A DNA stretch of 64,000 nucleotides from Anaerolineaceae bacterium UBA6073 (GTDB taxonomy: Bacteria; Chloroflexota; Anaerolineae; Anaerolineales; Anaerolineaceae). A program made the position numbers and the translations under genes. The notes beneath the pieces are model-generated. The model searched no databases and was not told where the DNA came from. It saw only the letters and a list, made by a program, of their open reading frames with translations. Shown one piece after another: positions 18,136 to 26,731 of the stretch (positions within the stretch are counted from its first letter, which is position 1; every line of letters starts with the position of its first letter). Location of the stretch: the NCBI GenBank assembly GCA_002436085.1, contig DIXT01000020.1, positions 59,606 through 123,605 on the forward strand. Direction: 5' to 3'.

Positions 18136-19044
18136 TTATCGCTCAAGGATGCCGTTTACAAAGGCTTCCCTGTCAAAAAGCTGTAAATCATCGACGCGCT
18201 CGCCTAAGCCAGCAAACAGAATTGGCAGCCCGAGCTGCTTTTTGATGGCGAACGCCATCCCGCCCTTGGCAGAAGTATCAAGTTTTGCCAGGAGAGCGCC
18301 GTTCAGGTGGACGGCTTTGGCAAAAGCAGCGGCCTGTTGGAGTGCGTTCTGACCGGTGGTGGTATCCAGCACAATCCAGGAATAGTGCGGCGCGCCGGGC
18401 AGTGCTTTATCCGCCACGCGGTAGACTTTTTTTATTTCTTCCATCAGGTTGTACCGGGTATGCAGCCTGCCGGCTGTATCAATCAGCACCACGTCGCTGC
18501 CGCGTGAAATGGCAGATTTTATGCCGTCATAAGTCACCGCGCCAGGATCGCTGTCCGGTTGGGCGGTGATGATGGGCACGTCCACGCGCTTGCTCCAGAC
18601 CTCAAGCTGGTCCACGGCAGCAGCGCGGTAGGTATCCGCGGCAACCAGCAGTACTTTTTTGCCCATGTTCTTGTAGCGTGCAGCCAACTTGGCAATGGTG
18701 GTCGTTTTACCTGAGCCGTTCACGCCGGCAACCATAATGACTGTAGGATGCTGGTTCAATTCCGGCTCAGATGGTTGGTCCAGTAAATTGATAAGCTCCG
18801 CCTTAACCAAAGCATAAAGCTGTTCTGTTTTGGTCAGACCCCGGCGGTCTACCTGCGCCTGGCAGTTGTTAATCAGGGAAATGGTTGTGTCCACGCCGAG
18901 ATCCGCCTGGATAAGCAAAGCTTCAAGTTCATCCCAACTGTCCTCTGTGATTTGGGTGGCGCCAAAGAAAGTTGAAACCTTACCAAAGGCGACGTCGCGG
19001 GTTTTTGTCAGGCTCTCACGCCATTTTTGGAATATATCGCTCAT
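18136..19044 (-). CDS. ftsY: Signal recognition particle receptor FtsY
   Basis: A 302-residue SRP GTPase that docks ribosome-nascent chain complexes to the membrane. The N domain is followed by the G domain: P loop GVNGSGKTTTIAKLA, DTYRAAAVDQLEVW, DTAGRLHTRYNLMEE, and TKxD-type LAKLDTSAKGG. The acidic A domain of the E. coli protein is absent, as in many bacteria. It lies between rlmN and prfB on one strand, ten and seventeen bases apart, so the three are probably cotranscribed. Confidence 0.95.
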   Translation of the reverse strand: MSDIFQKWRESLTKTRDVAFGKVSTFFGATQITEDSWDELEALLIQADLGVDTTISLINNCQAQVDRRGLTKTEQLYALVKAELINLLDQPSEPELNQHPTVIMVAGVNGSGKTTTIAKLAARYKNMGKKVLLVAADTYRAAAVDQLEVWSKRVDVPIITAQPDSDPGAVTYDGIKSAISRGSDVVLIDTAGRLHTRYNLMEEIKKVYRVADKALPGAPHYSWIVLDTTTGQNALQQAAAFAKAVHLNGALLAKLDTSAKGGMAFAIKKQLGLPILFAGLGERVDDLQLFDREAFVNGILER

Positions 19045-19054
19045 AGGTTTTGAA

Positions 19055-20098
19055 TTATAACGGGTTTTGACTGCTTGCCAGTTGGCCGCAGCCGGCTTGA
19101 ATCTCGATCCCCCGGCGAAGGCGGACTGTCACAGGGATGCCGCGTTCGGAGAGCACATCCGCAAATGCGTGCACCTTTTCGCGCGGGGAGCCTTGCAAGG
19201 AATAGTGCTTGCTGGGGTTCAAAGCGATCAGATTGACATGGCAAAGCATGCCTTTTAGCAAACCCGCAAGCTGGGCTGCTGCAGCCGTTGAGTCGTTCAC
19301 GTCGTTGATCAGCGCGTACTCGAAGCTGATGCGCCGGTGGGTTTCATCAGTATAGGCGCGGCAGGCGGAAATCAGGTTCTTCAGCGGGTAAATCCGATTG
19401 GCTGGCACAAGCTGGCTGCGGAGTTCGTTATCCGCGGAGTGCAGGCTGACCGCCAGATTCACCTGAAGTCCTTCGTGACTGAATTTTTCAATTTTCGGGA
19501 TGATGCCGACCGTACTGACCGTGATCCGCCGAGCTCCAAAGTTGAAGGCGCTTGGGTCGGTCAATCTGCGCAAGGAATCCATTGTCGCTTCGTAATTCAG
19601 GAAAGGCTCGCCCATGCCCATATATACAATATTGGTCAGGCTTTTGCCTTCCGTCTTCAGAAGACGCATAAAGTGAATAATCTGGGCGAGCATTTCTCCC
19701 GTGGACAGGCCGCGTTGGTATCCCATTTGGCCTGTTGCGCAAAAAACACAGCCCATCGGGCAGCCGACCTGTGTGGATATGCACAAGGAGTTGCGCTCTT
19801 CGTAGCGCATCAGCACAGTTTCCACGCTCAGGTCGTCAGGCAGCCCGAATAAGGTTTTTTCGGTCAGTTGATCTTTGGAGCGCAAGCTGGCGCGCGGCGT
19901 CAGGGGGTCGAGCGTATACTGCTCGCTCAGCGCGGCGCGCAGACTGGCTGAAATGTTGGAAAACTGAGAAAAATCGCTGTAATACTGCTGGTAGAGTCCG
20001 CTCCAAATTTGCCTGGCGCGGAAAGGCTGCTGTCCAAGTTCGGTCAGAGCTTGCGCAAAGGTATCAAAATCCAGGTCGTAGATAAGCGTTTTAGCCAT
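19055..20098 (-). CDS. rlmN: 23S rRNA A2503/tRNA A37 C2-methyltransferase RlmN
   Basis: A 347-residue radical-SAM methyltransferase. The iron-sulfur cluster motif is CPMGCVFCATG, followed by the SAM-binding VYMGMGEPFLNYE. The C-terminal part includes the resolving cysteine region near GCGQLASS. It modifies A2503 of 23S rRNA at the peptidyl transferase centre. The start overlaps the stop of the HAD gene by eight bases. Confidence 0.95.
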   Translation of the reverse strand: MAKTLIYDLDFDTFAQALTELGQQPFRARQIWSGLYQQYYSDFSQFSNISASLRAALSEQYTLDPLTPRASLRSKDQLTEKTLFGLPDDLSVETVLMRYEERNSLCISTQVGCPMGCVFCATGQMGYQRGLSTGEMLAQIIHFMRLLKTEGKSLTNIVYMGMGEPFLNYEATMDSLRRLTDPSAFNFGARRITVSTVGIIPKIEKFSHEGLQVNLAVSLHSADNELRSQLVPANRIYPLKNLISACRAYTDETHRRISFEYALINDVNDSTAAAAQLAGLLKGMLCHVNLIALNPSKHYSLQGSPREKVHAFADVLSERGIPVTVRLRRGIEIQAGCGQLASSQNPL

Positions 20099-20888
20099 GG
20101 ATCAGCTCGTCCAGGTTTGCCGCAATGATATCCGGCGCAGGCTGCCAGGTGAGGGCCTGGGAGCACGTGGAAACGCCTGAAAGTACCAGCCCGGCCAGGC
20201 AGCCAGCACGCTGCGCGCCAGCAATATCTGTCTCCAGCCGATCGCCGACGCCCATGACTTGGTGGGGATTCAGGTTTAAGACCCGATACGCATGCTCGTA
20301 CATCGCAGTGAAAGGCTTGCCGATGACCAGCGGGTCTTTGCCGGAAGCTGTGGCAATCGCCGCGACCATCGTTCCCGCTCCAGGAAATAATCCCTGCGGG
20401 GTGGGGAAGGTGGCATCAGCATTGGTGGCGATGAATTCCGCGCCTGCTCTTACCAGCAGCGCCGCGTTGCGAATTTTTTCGTAAGTCATCCCGATGTCCA
20501 TCCCAACCACGACAAGCGCAGCGCTGTGAGAGTCATCCACATTGGAGACCACAAACCCATGCTGCTGCAGGATCTGCTTGAGGGAGTCGGAACCAACCAC
20601 GTAGATGCAGGTGCCCTGAGGGTGACGGTTTTGCAAATAAAGCGCGGTGGTGCCGGCGGAGGTGATGATTTGCTCCGGCGAAACTTCCAGCCCGAAACCG
20701 AGCAGCTTTTCCTGATATTCGCCTATAGTTTTGGTGGCATTGTTGGTCGCGAAAACATAGCGTAAGCCTAGATCGGAAATCGACCTGAACAAGGCAGGCA
20801 GATTTCCGATGGCCTGGGTGTCATGCCAGAGGACACCATCCATGTCCAAAATAAGCCCCTTCAGGCTGGGGAACTTTTCTGTCAGCAT
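20091..20888 (-). CDS. HAD-IIA family phosphatase (NagD-like)
   Basis: A 265-residue cytoplasmic phosphatase. LILDMDGVLWHD carries the nucleophile and acid aspartates (Asp15, Asp17). FATNNATKT is motif II, and VMGVGDRLETDIAGAQRAG is motif IV with the C2-cap layout typical of NagD/4-nitrophenylphosphatase proteins. The substrate is probably a small phosphorylated metabolite and cannot be named. It sits between clpP and rlmN on the same strand. Confidence 0.88.
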   Translation of the reverse strand: MLTEKFPSLKGLILDMDGVLWHDTQAIGNLPALFRSISDLGLRYVFATNNATKTIGEYQEKLLGFGLEVSPEQIITSAGTTALYLQNRHPQGTCIYVVGSDSLKQILQQHGFVVSNVDDSHSAALVVVGMDIGMTYEKIRNAALLVRAGAEFIATNADATFPTPQGLFPGAGTMVAAIATASGKDPLVIGKPFTAMYEHAYRVLNLNPHQVMGVGDRLETDIAGAQRAGCLAGLVLSGVSTCSQALTWQPAPDIIAANLDELIHG

Positions 20889-20914
20889 CCGTCCTCCGGC
20901 AGGCTTCGTTTGGA

Positions 20915-21538
20915 CTACTTTACTGGCGGCTGGAGCACTTTATCTACAATGCCGTAACTGACGGCCTGTTCCGCGGTCAGGAAGAAGTCGCGGTCTGTAT
21001 CGCGCTTGATGACCTCAATTGGCTGACCGGTAGCGCCCGCAAAGAAATTATTAAGGGCATCCTTAAGCCGCAAAATTTCTTTTGCCATAATTTCAATGTC
21101 GGTCGCCTGACCTTCCGCGCCGCCAAGCGGTTGATGCATGTGGATCGTGGCGTGCGGGAGCGCGTAGCGCTGGCCCTTAGCTCCGCCGGCAAGCAGTACA
21201 GTACCGAAACTGGCAGTAACGCCTACAGCAACAGTGCTGATCTTGTTCGGGATCATCTGCATCGTGTCGAGGATGGCCAAACCGGAGTAAATTGAGCCGC
21301 CGGGGGAGTTGATGTACATCTGGATGGATTTGTCCGGGTCTTCGCGGCTGAGGTACAGCAATTGGGCGACAACAAGGTTCGCTACCTGATCATTAATGGC
21401 CGAACCAACAAAGATAATGCGTTCCTTCAGCAAAAGCGAATAGATATCGTACGCGCGTTCGCCGCTGCCGGAAGATTCCACAACCATTGGAATCACTGAT
21501 TTAATGAGGTTTGTATCCATTGGGTTCCTTTTCTTCAT
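20915..21538 (-). CDS. clpP: ATP-dependent Clp protease proteolytic subunit
   Basis: A 207-residue serine peptidase that forms the Clp barrel. The catalytic triad is visible: Ser110 in [10 protein letters not shown], His135 in IHMHQPLGG, Asp in [27 protein letters not shown] is the oxyanion and strand region. An internal Met7 (MDTNLIKS) is an alternative start. It is the next gene after tig, as in many bacteria, but a hairpin terminator separates the two. No clpX follows; the next gene is the HAD phosphatase. Confidence 0.95.
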   Translation of the reverse strand: MKKRNPMDTNLIKSVIPMVVESSGSGERAYDIYSLLLKERIIFVGSAINDQVANLVVAQLLYLSREDPDKSIQMYINSPGGSIYSGLAILDTMQMIPNKISTVAVGVTASFGTVLLAGGAKGQRYALPHATIHMHQPLGGAEGQATDIEIMAKEILRLKDALNNFFAGATGQPIEVIKRDTDRDFFLTAEQAVSYGIVDKVLQPPVK

Positions 21539-21589
21539 AGATATTTTGAAGAGTTTAGCTTACAACTATTAGATATTTGTATATAAAGC

Positions 21590-21613
21590 GGGCGCCTGGA
21601 GTTTCAGGCGCCC
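21590..21613 (-). terminator. Terminator between trigger factor and clpP
   Basis: A perfect nine-pair GC-rich stem (GGGCGCCTG with CAGGCGCCC) and six-base loop lies 13 bases after the trigger factor stop. It is followed by a weak T-rich tail (GCTTTATAT), so termination is probably partial. Confidence 0.7.
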
Positions 21614-21625
21614 ATCATACGGTTC

Positions 21626-23041
21626 TTACTTGTCCTCTTGTGCGCTTTCGTCTGCTTCCGGCAGAGCAGGTTCCCTTGTTTCAGCTTCTGGTTCTTCAGC
21701 CGGGAGTGATTCCGGGCTGGCAAGCGTGCGCAGCTGCTTGCGAATGGCGGTTTCCAGGGCGCGGTTAGCGGCTTCCATCGAAATCGCGTTGGCGAATTTC
21801 TTCTCACCAAGTTCTTTCTGAACATCCTGCAGTTCACCGCTCATCACCAGGTCGTTGACAATCGTCGAAATTTCTCTTTCGAGGGCTTCGTTGGTCACCT
21901 TGATGTCATACTTCTTACTCAAGGCTTGCATGATGAGAGAGCGTTCCAAACGATTAATCGCGGTTGGGGTGACTTCCTGCTTGATAAATTCTTCTTTATC
22001 CGTCTTGCGCATCTTCAGATACACATCAAGGTCGAGATTGCGGTGGGAAAGCTCATGCTCAAACCGATGCAGGACTTGTTCTTCTTCTTCCTCGAGCATC
22101 TGGGGAGGATATTTGATTTTGGCGTCTTTACGCACCCGGTCCACCAGATCAAGATAGTACTTATCATCATACTCGGCGGCAGTTTCGGTTTCCAGACGCT
22201 CGAGAACGGCGCTTCTGAGCTCTTCTACTGTCTTGAAATCGCCAAGCTGGGAAAGAAATTCTTCGTCCATTTCAGGCAGCTGCATCGCTTTTACAGACTG
22301 AATGTTGACAGTAAAACGAACTTTCTTGCCGCGCAGTTCCTCGTCTGATGCGTCCTCCGGAAATTCATGTGTGATAATCGCGTTTTCACCAGCGTTGTAG
22401 CCAATCAGCGCGCGACCGAAACCTGGAAAAGGCCATTCGCTGTCGCGTTGTTCACCTTCAGCAGGAATGAGAACCTGCTGCGGCGCCGCTTTTATGATAT
22501 CGGGGTTTTCGCCTTCCTTAGGCTCAAGATCGACGGCTTCCAGGGTCACATAAAGCAGATTGCCTTCCGCTGCAGGCGTGTCCAGGGGGACGATTGTACT
22601 TGAATTCTGTCTTGCCCGCAGGATGAAATCGTCTACTTCCTGTTCGCTAACCTTGGGGAGAACATAGGCTTCGCGCAGGTCTTCCACCGCGCCAAGTTCC
22701 ACTTCGGGTTCCAGCGGAATGGTGAACTGGAAAATGGGGGGATTTTCGCTCTTGATTTCGTCCAAATTGCCCGGGCCATAAGGTTTAATCTGCGCTTCAT
22801 CCAGCATTTCAGGGTAAACCTTGTCCAGAAGCAGTTCCAGCGCTTCTTCTTTGATGCTTGCTTCGCCAACATGACTTAGCACCATCGCGTAGGGAGCCTT
22901 GCCCGGGCGGAAGCCGGGGATGCGGGTGCGCTGGGAAATCTTGCGGGCAGCTTTGTGCATATACTGCTCCAGAAGCTCCGGTTCAAATTCCGCGGTGATT
23001 TTGACCTGCTGGTCGTCAGTAAATTCTTGTTGTAATTTCAA
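21626..23041 (-). CDS. tig: Trigger factor
   Basis: A ribosome-bound chaperone and peptidyl-prolyl isomerase of about 471 residues. The start is TTG at 23041, seven bases from GAGAGG. A longer frame would run into the tRNA-Leu gene and is rejected. The N-terminal ribosome-binding part has RIPGFRPGKAPYAMV (the GFRxGKxP signature). The middle is a reduced FKBP-like domain, and the C-terminus a helical cradle ending in an acidic Ser/Glu tail. Expected length is about 430-470. The promoter is the one before tRNA-Leu, so tRNA and tig probably share a transcript. Confidence 0.93.
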   Translation of the reverse strand: MKLQQEFTDDQQVKITAEFEPELLEQYMHKAARKISQRTRIPGFRPGKAPYAMVLSHVGEASIKEEALELLLDKVYPEMLDEAQIKPYGPGNLDEIKSENPPIFQFTIPLEPEVELGAVEDLREAYVLPKVSEQEVDDFILRARQNSSTIVPLDTPAAEGNLLYVTLEAVDLEPKEGENPDIIKAAPQQVLIPAEGEQRDSEWPFPGFGRALIGYNAGENAIITHEFPEDASDEELRGKKVRFTVNIQSVKAMQLPEMDEEFLSQLGDFKTVEELRSAVLERLETETAAEYDDKYYLDLVDRVRKDAKIKYPPQMLEEEEEQVLHRFEHELSHRNLDLDVYLKMRKTDKEEFIKQEVTPTAINRLERSLIMQALSKKYDIKVTNEALEREISTIVNDLVMSGELQDVQKELGEKKFANAISMEAANRALETAIRKQLRTLASPESLPAEEPEAETREPALPEADESAQEDK

Positions 23042-23070
23042 AATATACCTCTCGATGTTTATGAATGCTG

Positions 23071-23152
23071 TGGGGAAAGAGAGGCTCGAACTCTCACGCG
23101 TTGCCGCACATGATCCTAAGTCATGCCTGTCTGCCAATTCCAGCACTTCCCC
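23071..23152 (-). tRNA. tRNA-Leu (anticodon TAG)
   Basis: Minus-strand cloverleaf with acceptor GGGGAAG/TTTCCCC (one G-T pair), a long variable arm typical of class II tRNA-Leu (TGCGGCAACGCG), T arm GAGAGTTCGAGCCTCTC and anticodon loop CTTAGGA giving TAG. CCA is not encoded. It lies about 30 bases upstream of the trigger factor start. Confidence 0.95.
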
Positions 23153-23163
23153 TCGAACAACAA

Positions 23164-23192
23164 ATTATAAGCGAGAGGGAAAAGCAAGTCAA
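23164..23192 (-). promoter_or_regulatory. Strong promoter of tRNA-Leu/trigger factor
   Basis: Minus-strand TTGACT (23192-23187), a 17-base spacer and TATAAT (23169-23164). Expected start near 23157, about five bases before the tRNA 5' end. Confidence 0.85.
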
Positions 23193-23361
23193 CAAAATTC
23201 CAATTATGGGTGTAGACCTTAGCGATTACCCAATCCCTGAAGTATGGAATAGCCGAAATGCGCATAGTCATATTACCTATATAAAATTTTTATTTGACAT
23301 GATTTCTTTAGCTTCCTCATCAGGCGCAATGCATTCGATGTCACGAAAAAAAATCAAGGCG

Positions 23362-25602
23362 CTATCCCGCTGCCAGCACGTCCGCGATTTGAATTGGCAG
23401 CGGCAGCTGCACGCCGCCCTTAAGCGTCCATTCCATCAGGACGTCCGGGTCAATGCCAAAGGGCAGCAGCACGCTTCCGCCGGCTTTTGCCAGCAATTCC
23501 ATGTACTTATGCATGTTTACTGCTTGCGGATCCAGCTTGCCCCCAAGTTCCCAGGCGCGCACATCCGGCTCGCCTTGCATGTAGAGAAAACGCACGCGCT
23601 GCCCGGGTCGGATCTGCATGCCGGCGCTTTCCAACTGCCGCGCGGCGCGCACGGCCGCGGTTGCGCTCTTATAAGCATCCAGGGCGTAGCTGACCTTACC
23701 GTTTATCACCAGCAAATCCAGCGGCACGCGGCCGGCTTTCAGCGCTTCCAGCGCGGACTGGTACAGCCTGAGAGCCGACCTGAGCGCGTCAGGCAGTTCC
23801 GCGCGGGTTTTGGCCTGCCCAAGGCAGGTGATCATTTCTGTCTGCACCTGCCCGATCCAGCGGGGGGTATCCCTGCGGCGGGCTTCCAGGCCGCGCACTT
23901 TGATTTCTCCGCTCTGGAATACGCCAAAATAGCGATTCGCGATCGGGATGCGCGCGTCTGTTTTGGAGGGCAGAAACGCGACCCAGCGCAAAACGCCGTC
24001 CAGAGCGATTGCCAGCCCGGTCCGGTCAACGATCTTGCGCATGACTTCCTCAAAGTGCTCGGGCTTGCTGCAGCCTTTCTTTTTGAGCCAGAGCGCGTCC
24101 ACATACATCTGGAGCACTTCAAAGCCTTCTTCTTCGGCTACCTCTTTGGCACGCAGGAGCACCTCGCGTCCGCCCTTGGTAACCGCTTCGTGCGCTTCGA
24201 TGCGTCCGTAACGGGCGTTTTTATAGCCGAGAAAGCCAAAACAAACTACCAGCAGCCATTTGAGCGCAGATGAGCGCGCTTTGAGCGTTTTCGCCATGGG
24301 ATGGTCGGGCGGGTAAGAGCGCGTCTTGGTCTTCAGCGCCACGCGTTTTTCGTAAATCGGTTTGAGTGTGAGCGGAACCACGCCCAGTTCTTCACTGGCA
24401 GGCGTCAGCACATCCGGCAGAGGGACTTCGGGCGAAATGTTGCCGCGGATGATGACCGCTGGATACATGGAAACAAAGTCAACTTCCGCTACATCGCTGT
24501 GCAGCCCCAGTTTGGGTTGGTAAATCATCCCGCCGCGGTCTGCCTGAATGAGCTGCATGCCGCTCTTGAATTCCTCCACCTGGCGTTTCTGGTAAGGCAC
24601 CAGGATGTCCTTTTGCAGCGCAGTGATGACCTGCATGGCGGAAATGCCCTGCCCAGGCGAGACGCGCGCGGCTTTCTCGATTGGCAGGGTGGTCACGCGC
24701 GCCATTTCCAACGTGCCTGCCAGGCTGTAATCCGACCACATCATAGCGGATTTGCGGTCAATATGACAGCGCCCGAACAGGTGCGCTTCTTCCGGACGGT
24801 AGATAATGTGCCCGTAGGAAAAGTAGGTGATTTCTTTCTGCCAGCGCACCGGTTGGCTGGCATCCCGATTTAGCGCCAGGGGTGCTCTCCGTTCCTCCAT
24901 CTGGTGGAGCAGGAAGGGCAGCAGCCAGCTGTCGCCCCAGTCGGTGACGAGAATATCCGGGTCGTAGTCCAGCAGCGCGGCGTTCAGAACGGATAAATAA
25001 GCGCCGTCCGGGCTGAGCGGCAGGGTCTGGCTGAAACGGTCCGAGCGGAGGGTCAGCGCGCGCACTGAGCCGTGCGCGGGGTCCACATCCGGGGCCAGTT
25101 CCATCACGCGCAGAGGCGGCAGATCAGGCATTAAATCCCAGCGGCTGTTGAGCACTTGAATGGACTGGATGCGGTTCTGCGCGTCGGCGCTGAGCTCGCA
25201 CAGCGCCAGCGGGAACGCGCCGTACCGGCTGATGTAGCGGGTACTGATGGTCACGTCCGAGTCGTACCAGGTCAGCTCCTGAAACTCCTCCTCCAGCTGG
25301 TGGAATAATTCGACCTGATGCGCCGGGGTGTTCACGTCAATGCGCAGCACTTCCACGGGGTCCGCGGCAAACACATCCTGCTTTAGCTGGCGCTCAAGCG
25401 CGCTCACGCAGCTTTCCTTGCGCAGGCGTTTCCACAGCCGGCGCAGATCCTCGCGCGGTCCGGCAGCGTAAAACGCCACCGGAAAAGCCTGCGTGAAACA
25501 CACCCGCCGGTCGTCTGTTTCGGAGATAAACCACAGGGTCAGGCCATCCTGCTGATTCAGGTACAGGTCGAGCAGCCAACCGCGGAAAGTCGGGTTGCTC
25601 AC
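23362..25602 (-). CDS. Family B DNA polymerase-like protein, apparently inactivated
   Basis: A 746-residue family-B polymerase relative. Motif A is EVDFVSMYPAVIIRGNISPE (Asp375 kept). Motif B is ALKWLLVVCFGFLGY near 446-460 (Lys448 kept, the usual NS replaced by VV). Motif C, normally YxDTDS, reads MYVDALWL (Asp502, Leu504), so the second catalytic aspartate is gone. Exo I reads VMELAPD where DxE is expected, and exo II lacks its aspartate (WGDSWLLPFL). Both active sites therefore look disabled, as in the archaeal PolB2 type known to be inactivated. It overlaps the next gene by four bases. Confidence 0.8.
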   Translation of the reverse strand: MSNPTFRGWLLDLYLNQQDGLTLWFISETDDRRVCFTQAFPVAFYAAGPREDLRRLWKRLRKESCVSALERQLKQDVFAADPVEVLRIDVNTPAHQVELFHQLEEEFQELTWYDSDVTISTRYISRYGAFPLALCELSADAQNRIQSIQVLNSRWDLMPDLPPLRVMELAPDVDPAHGSVRALTLRSDRFSQTLPLSPDGAYLSVLNAALLDYDPDILVTDWGDSWLLPFLLHQMEERRAPLALNRDASQPVRWQKEITYFSYGHIIYRPEEAHLFGRCHIDRKSAMMWSDYSLAGTLEMARVTTLPIEKAARVSPGQGISAMQVITALQKDILVPYQKRQVEEFKSGMQLIQADRGGMIYQPKLGLHSDVAEVDFVSMYPAVIIRGNISPEVPLPDVLTPASEELGVVPLTLKPIYEKRVALKTKTRSYPPDHPMAKTLKARSSALKWLLVVCFGFLGYKNARYGRIEAHEAVTKGGREVLLRAKEVAEEEGFEVLQMYVDALWLKKKGCSKPEHFEEVMRKIVDRTGLAIALDGVLRWVAFLPSKTDARIPIANRYFGVFQSGEIKVRGLEARRRDTPRWIGQVQTEMITCLGQAKTRAELPDALRSALRLYQSALEALKAGRVPLDLLVINGKVSYALDAYKSATAAVRAARQLESAGMQIRPGQRVRFLYMQGEPDVRAWELGGKLDPQAVNMHKYMELLAKAGGSVLLPFGIDPDVLMEWTLKGGVQLPLPIQIADVLAAG

Positions 25603-26018
25603 GGCGCCTCTTCAAACGCGGTGTAGGCGGCGGACGCGCGCGGCTCGGCCGCTTCTTCCAGGAGCTCCACGGCGGGAGGGGGTTCCGATGCTAAAACTGC
25701 CAGCGTTTCGTTGAGCAGCGTGAGAAAACGCGCTTCTTTACCGCTGTCCAGCTTTATGCTGGGGTCAGCTCCTTCCGGGGTGATCTCTTTTTGGAGCGAT
25801 TTCAGCTGTTTGTACACTTCCAGCAGGATGGCGATCAGATACATGTCCAGCGGGTACAGATTGGACGCGTACGAGGCTTCCGCCAGGTGCAGGCGGGAGA
25901 GCACCAGCAGTTCATCCAGCAGCAGCTGGTCCTCTTTGCGCAGCGCGCGCTGAAAGCGTTTTAGGGCGGCTTCTTCCTGCTGCCAGGTTTGGGTAATGGA
26001 AGCAATTGTGCGGCCCAT
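25599..26018 (-). CDS. Small helical protein of the polymerase-like operon
   Basis: About 139 residues from ATG at 26018. AAAGGA lies five bases upstream and overlaps the stop region of the RecA-like gene, so a start at 26054 is unlikely. The protein is nearly all helix (EEAALKRFQRALRKEDQLLL, YPLDMYLIAILLEVYKQLKS) with an acidic Ala/Pro tail. No enzyme motif or membrane span is seen. It may be an adaptor between the RecA-like and polymerase-like proteins. That is inference from gene order only. Confidence 0.65.
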   Translation of the reverse strand: MGRTIASITQTWQQEEAALKRFQRALRKEDQLLLDELLVLSRLHLAEASYASNLYPLDMYLIAILLEVYKQLKSLQKEITPEGADPSIKLDSGKEARFLTLLNETLAVLASEPPPAVELLEEAAEPRASAAYTAFEEAP

Positions 26019-26028
26019 CAGGTCCTTT

Positions 26029-26595
26029 CTAGAACAGCGCCGGTTGCAGCCCAAAGCCGGCCGGCAGCGGAACCGGCTCTTCCCAGGCGGCGCTGGCGCT
26101 GGCGCGCAGATCTTCCATCAGGCATTCACGCGCCGCGGAGATGGGCGGAATAGGCCGCAGGCTTACCAGCACCGGCGCAAACTGGCTGAGGCGCTTCAGG
26201 CAGGCAATGCTGCGGGTAAGCAGACGCTGGCAGTCTTTCAGCTTCACGTCTTCGTCCAGGAAGGTTGCCAGCAGGTCCAGAATGACCAGCGGTTCGCGCG
26301 GCGGGGCGGCCGAAACGGCTTCCAGCATTGCCAGCACCTGGTAGCAGGTAAAGGCGCGTGAGAGGCGAATTCTGTTCATCACGCCGACCGGGTCGCTGGT
26401 GAATGGCCGGATGGCCCGGGCCACCGCGTACATATTGGACCGGTTGCCGCAATCCAGCAGGGTCACGCGCTGTTTCAGGGCCAGGGCGGCCACCAGTTCC
26501 AGCATTTTTTCGGACATCGCGTGGCTGCCAATCACCAGCAGCAGCTGGGGTGGGAGGGGCAGTGAAAAAGGGAGTAACGCGGCATCTGTTCTCAT
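26029..26595 (-). CDS. RecA/ImuA-like protein without a P loop
   Basis: A 188-residue protein with the order of elements of a RecA-fold ATPase. A strand enters a glycine loop where Walker A is expected (LLLVIGSHAMSEKMLELV), but GKT/S is missing. A strand LLDCGNRSN follows, then a hydrophobic strand ending in aspartate (LVILDLLATF, Walker-B-like), and a late strand VLVSLRPIPP. This is the size and plan of ImuA/SulA-like RecA paralogues that serve damage-tolerance polymerases. First gene of the operon, with a leaderless consensus promoter containing an SOS-like palindrome. Confidence 0.65.
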   Translation of the reverse strand: MRTDAALLPFSLPLPPQLLLVIGSHAMSEKMLELVAALALKQRVTLLDCGNRSNMYAVARAIRPFTSDPVGVMNRIRLSRAFTCYQVLAMLEAVSAAPPREPLVILDLLATFLDEDVKLKDCQRLLTRSIACLKRLSQFAPVLVSLRPIPPISAARECLMEDLRASASAAWEEPVPLPAGFGLQPALF

Positions 26596-26601
26596 GCCCT
26601 T

Positions 26602-26629
26602 ATTATATAGAATATTTGTTCTATGTCAA
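26602..26629 (-). promoter_or_regulatory. Consensus promoter with SOS-box-like operator in the spacer
   Basis: On the minus strand TTGACA (26629-26624) and TATAAT (26607-26602) both match consensus, with a 16-base spacer. An 18-base inverted repeat, arms ATAGAA/TTCTAT around six bases (26607-26624), fills that spacer; its core AGAACAAATATTCT resembles a Gram-positive LexA box (GAAC-N4-GTTC, one mismatch). The ATG at 26595 lies six bases after the -10, so the mRNA would be leaderless and fully blocked by a repressor. Confidence 0.75.
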
Positions 26630-26694
26630 GAGATTGTTAGAACGACTGTGCTAATTCTACATATTTTCAGTCAGCTAAGATAGGGCAGGGTGGG

Positions 26695-26700
26695 TATAAT
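26695..26700 (+). promoter_or_regulatory. -10 element for the divergent small gene
   Basis: TATAAT lies 31 bases upstream of the ATG at 26732. No clear -35 is present. A second, wider-spaced TAGAA/TTCTA pair (26639-26660) lies between the two divergent promoters. Confidence 0.5.
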
Positions 26701-26731
26701 TGGGCATTGAAATTATTTGCGTAGAGGACGA

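Noticed and set aside
23042..23146. N-terminal extension of trigger factor
   Set aside because: Those codons are the tRNA-Leu gene and spacer; the TTG at 23041 has a good ribosome site.
23065..24273. 402-codon plus-strand frame
   Set aside because: It crosses tRNA-Leu and the trigger-factor promoter and is antisense to the polymerase-like gene; no ribosome site and no recognisable domain.
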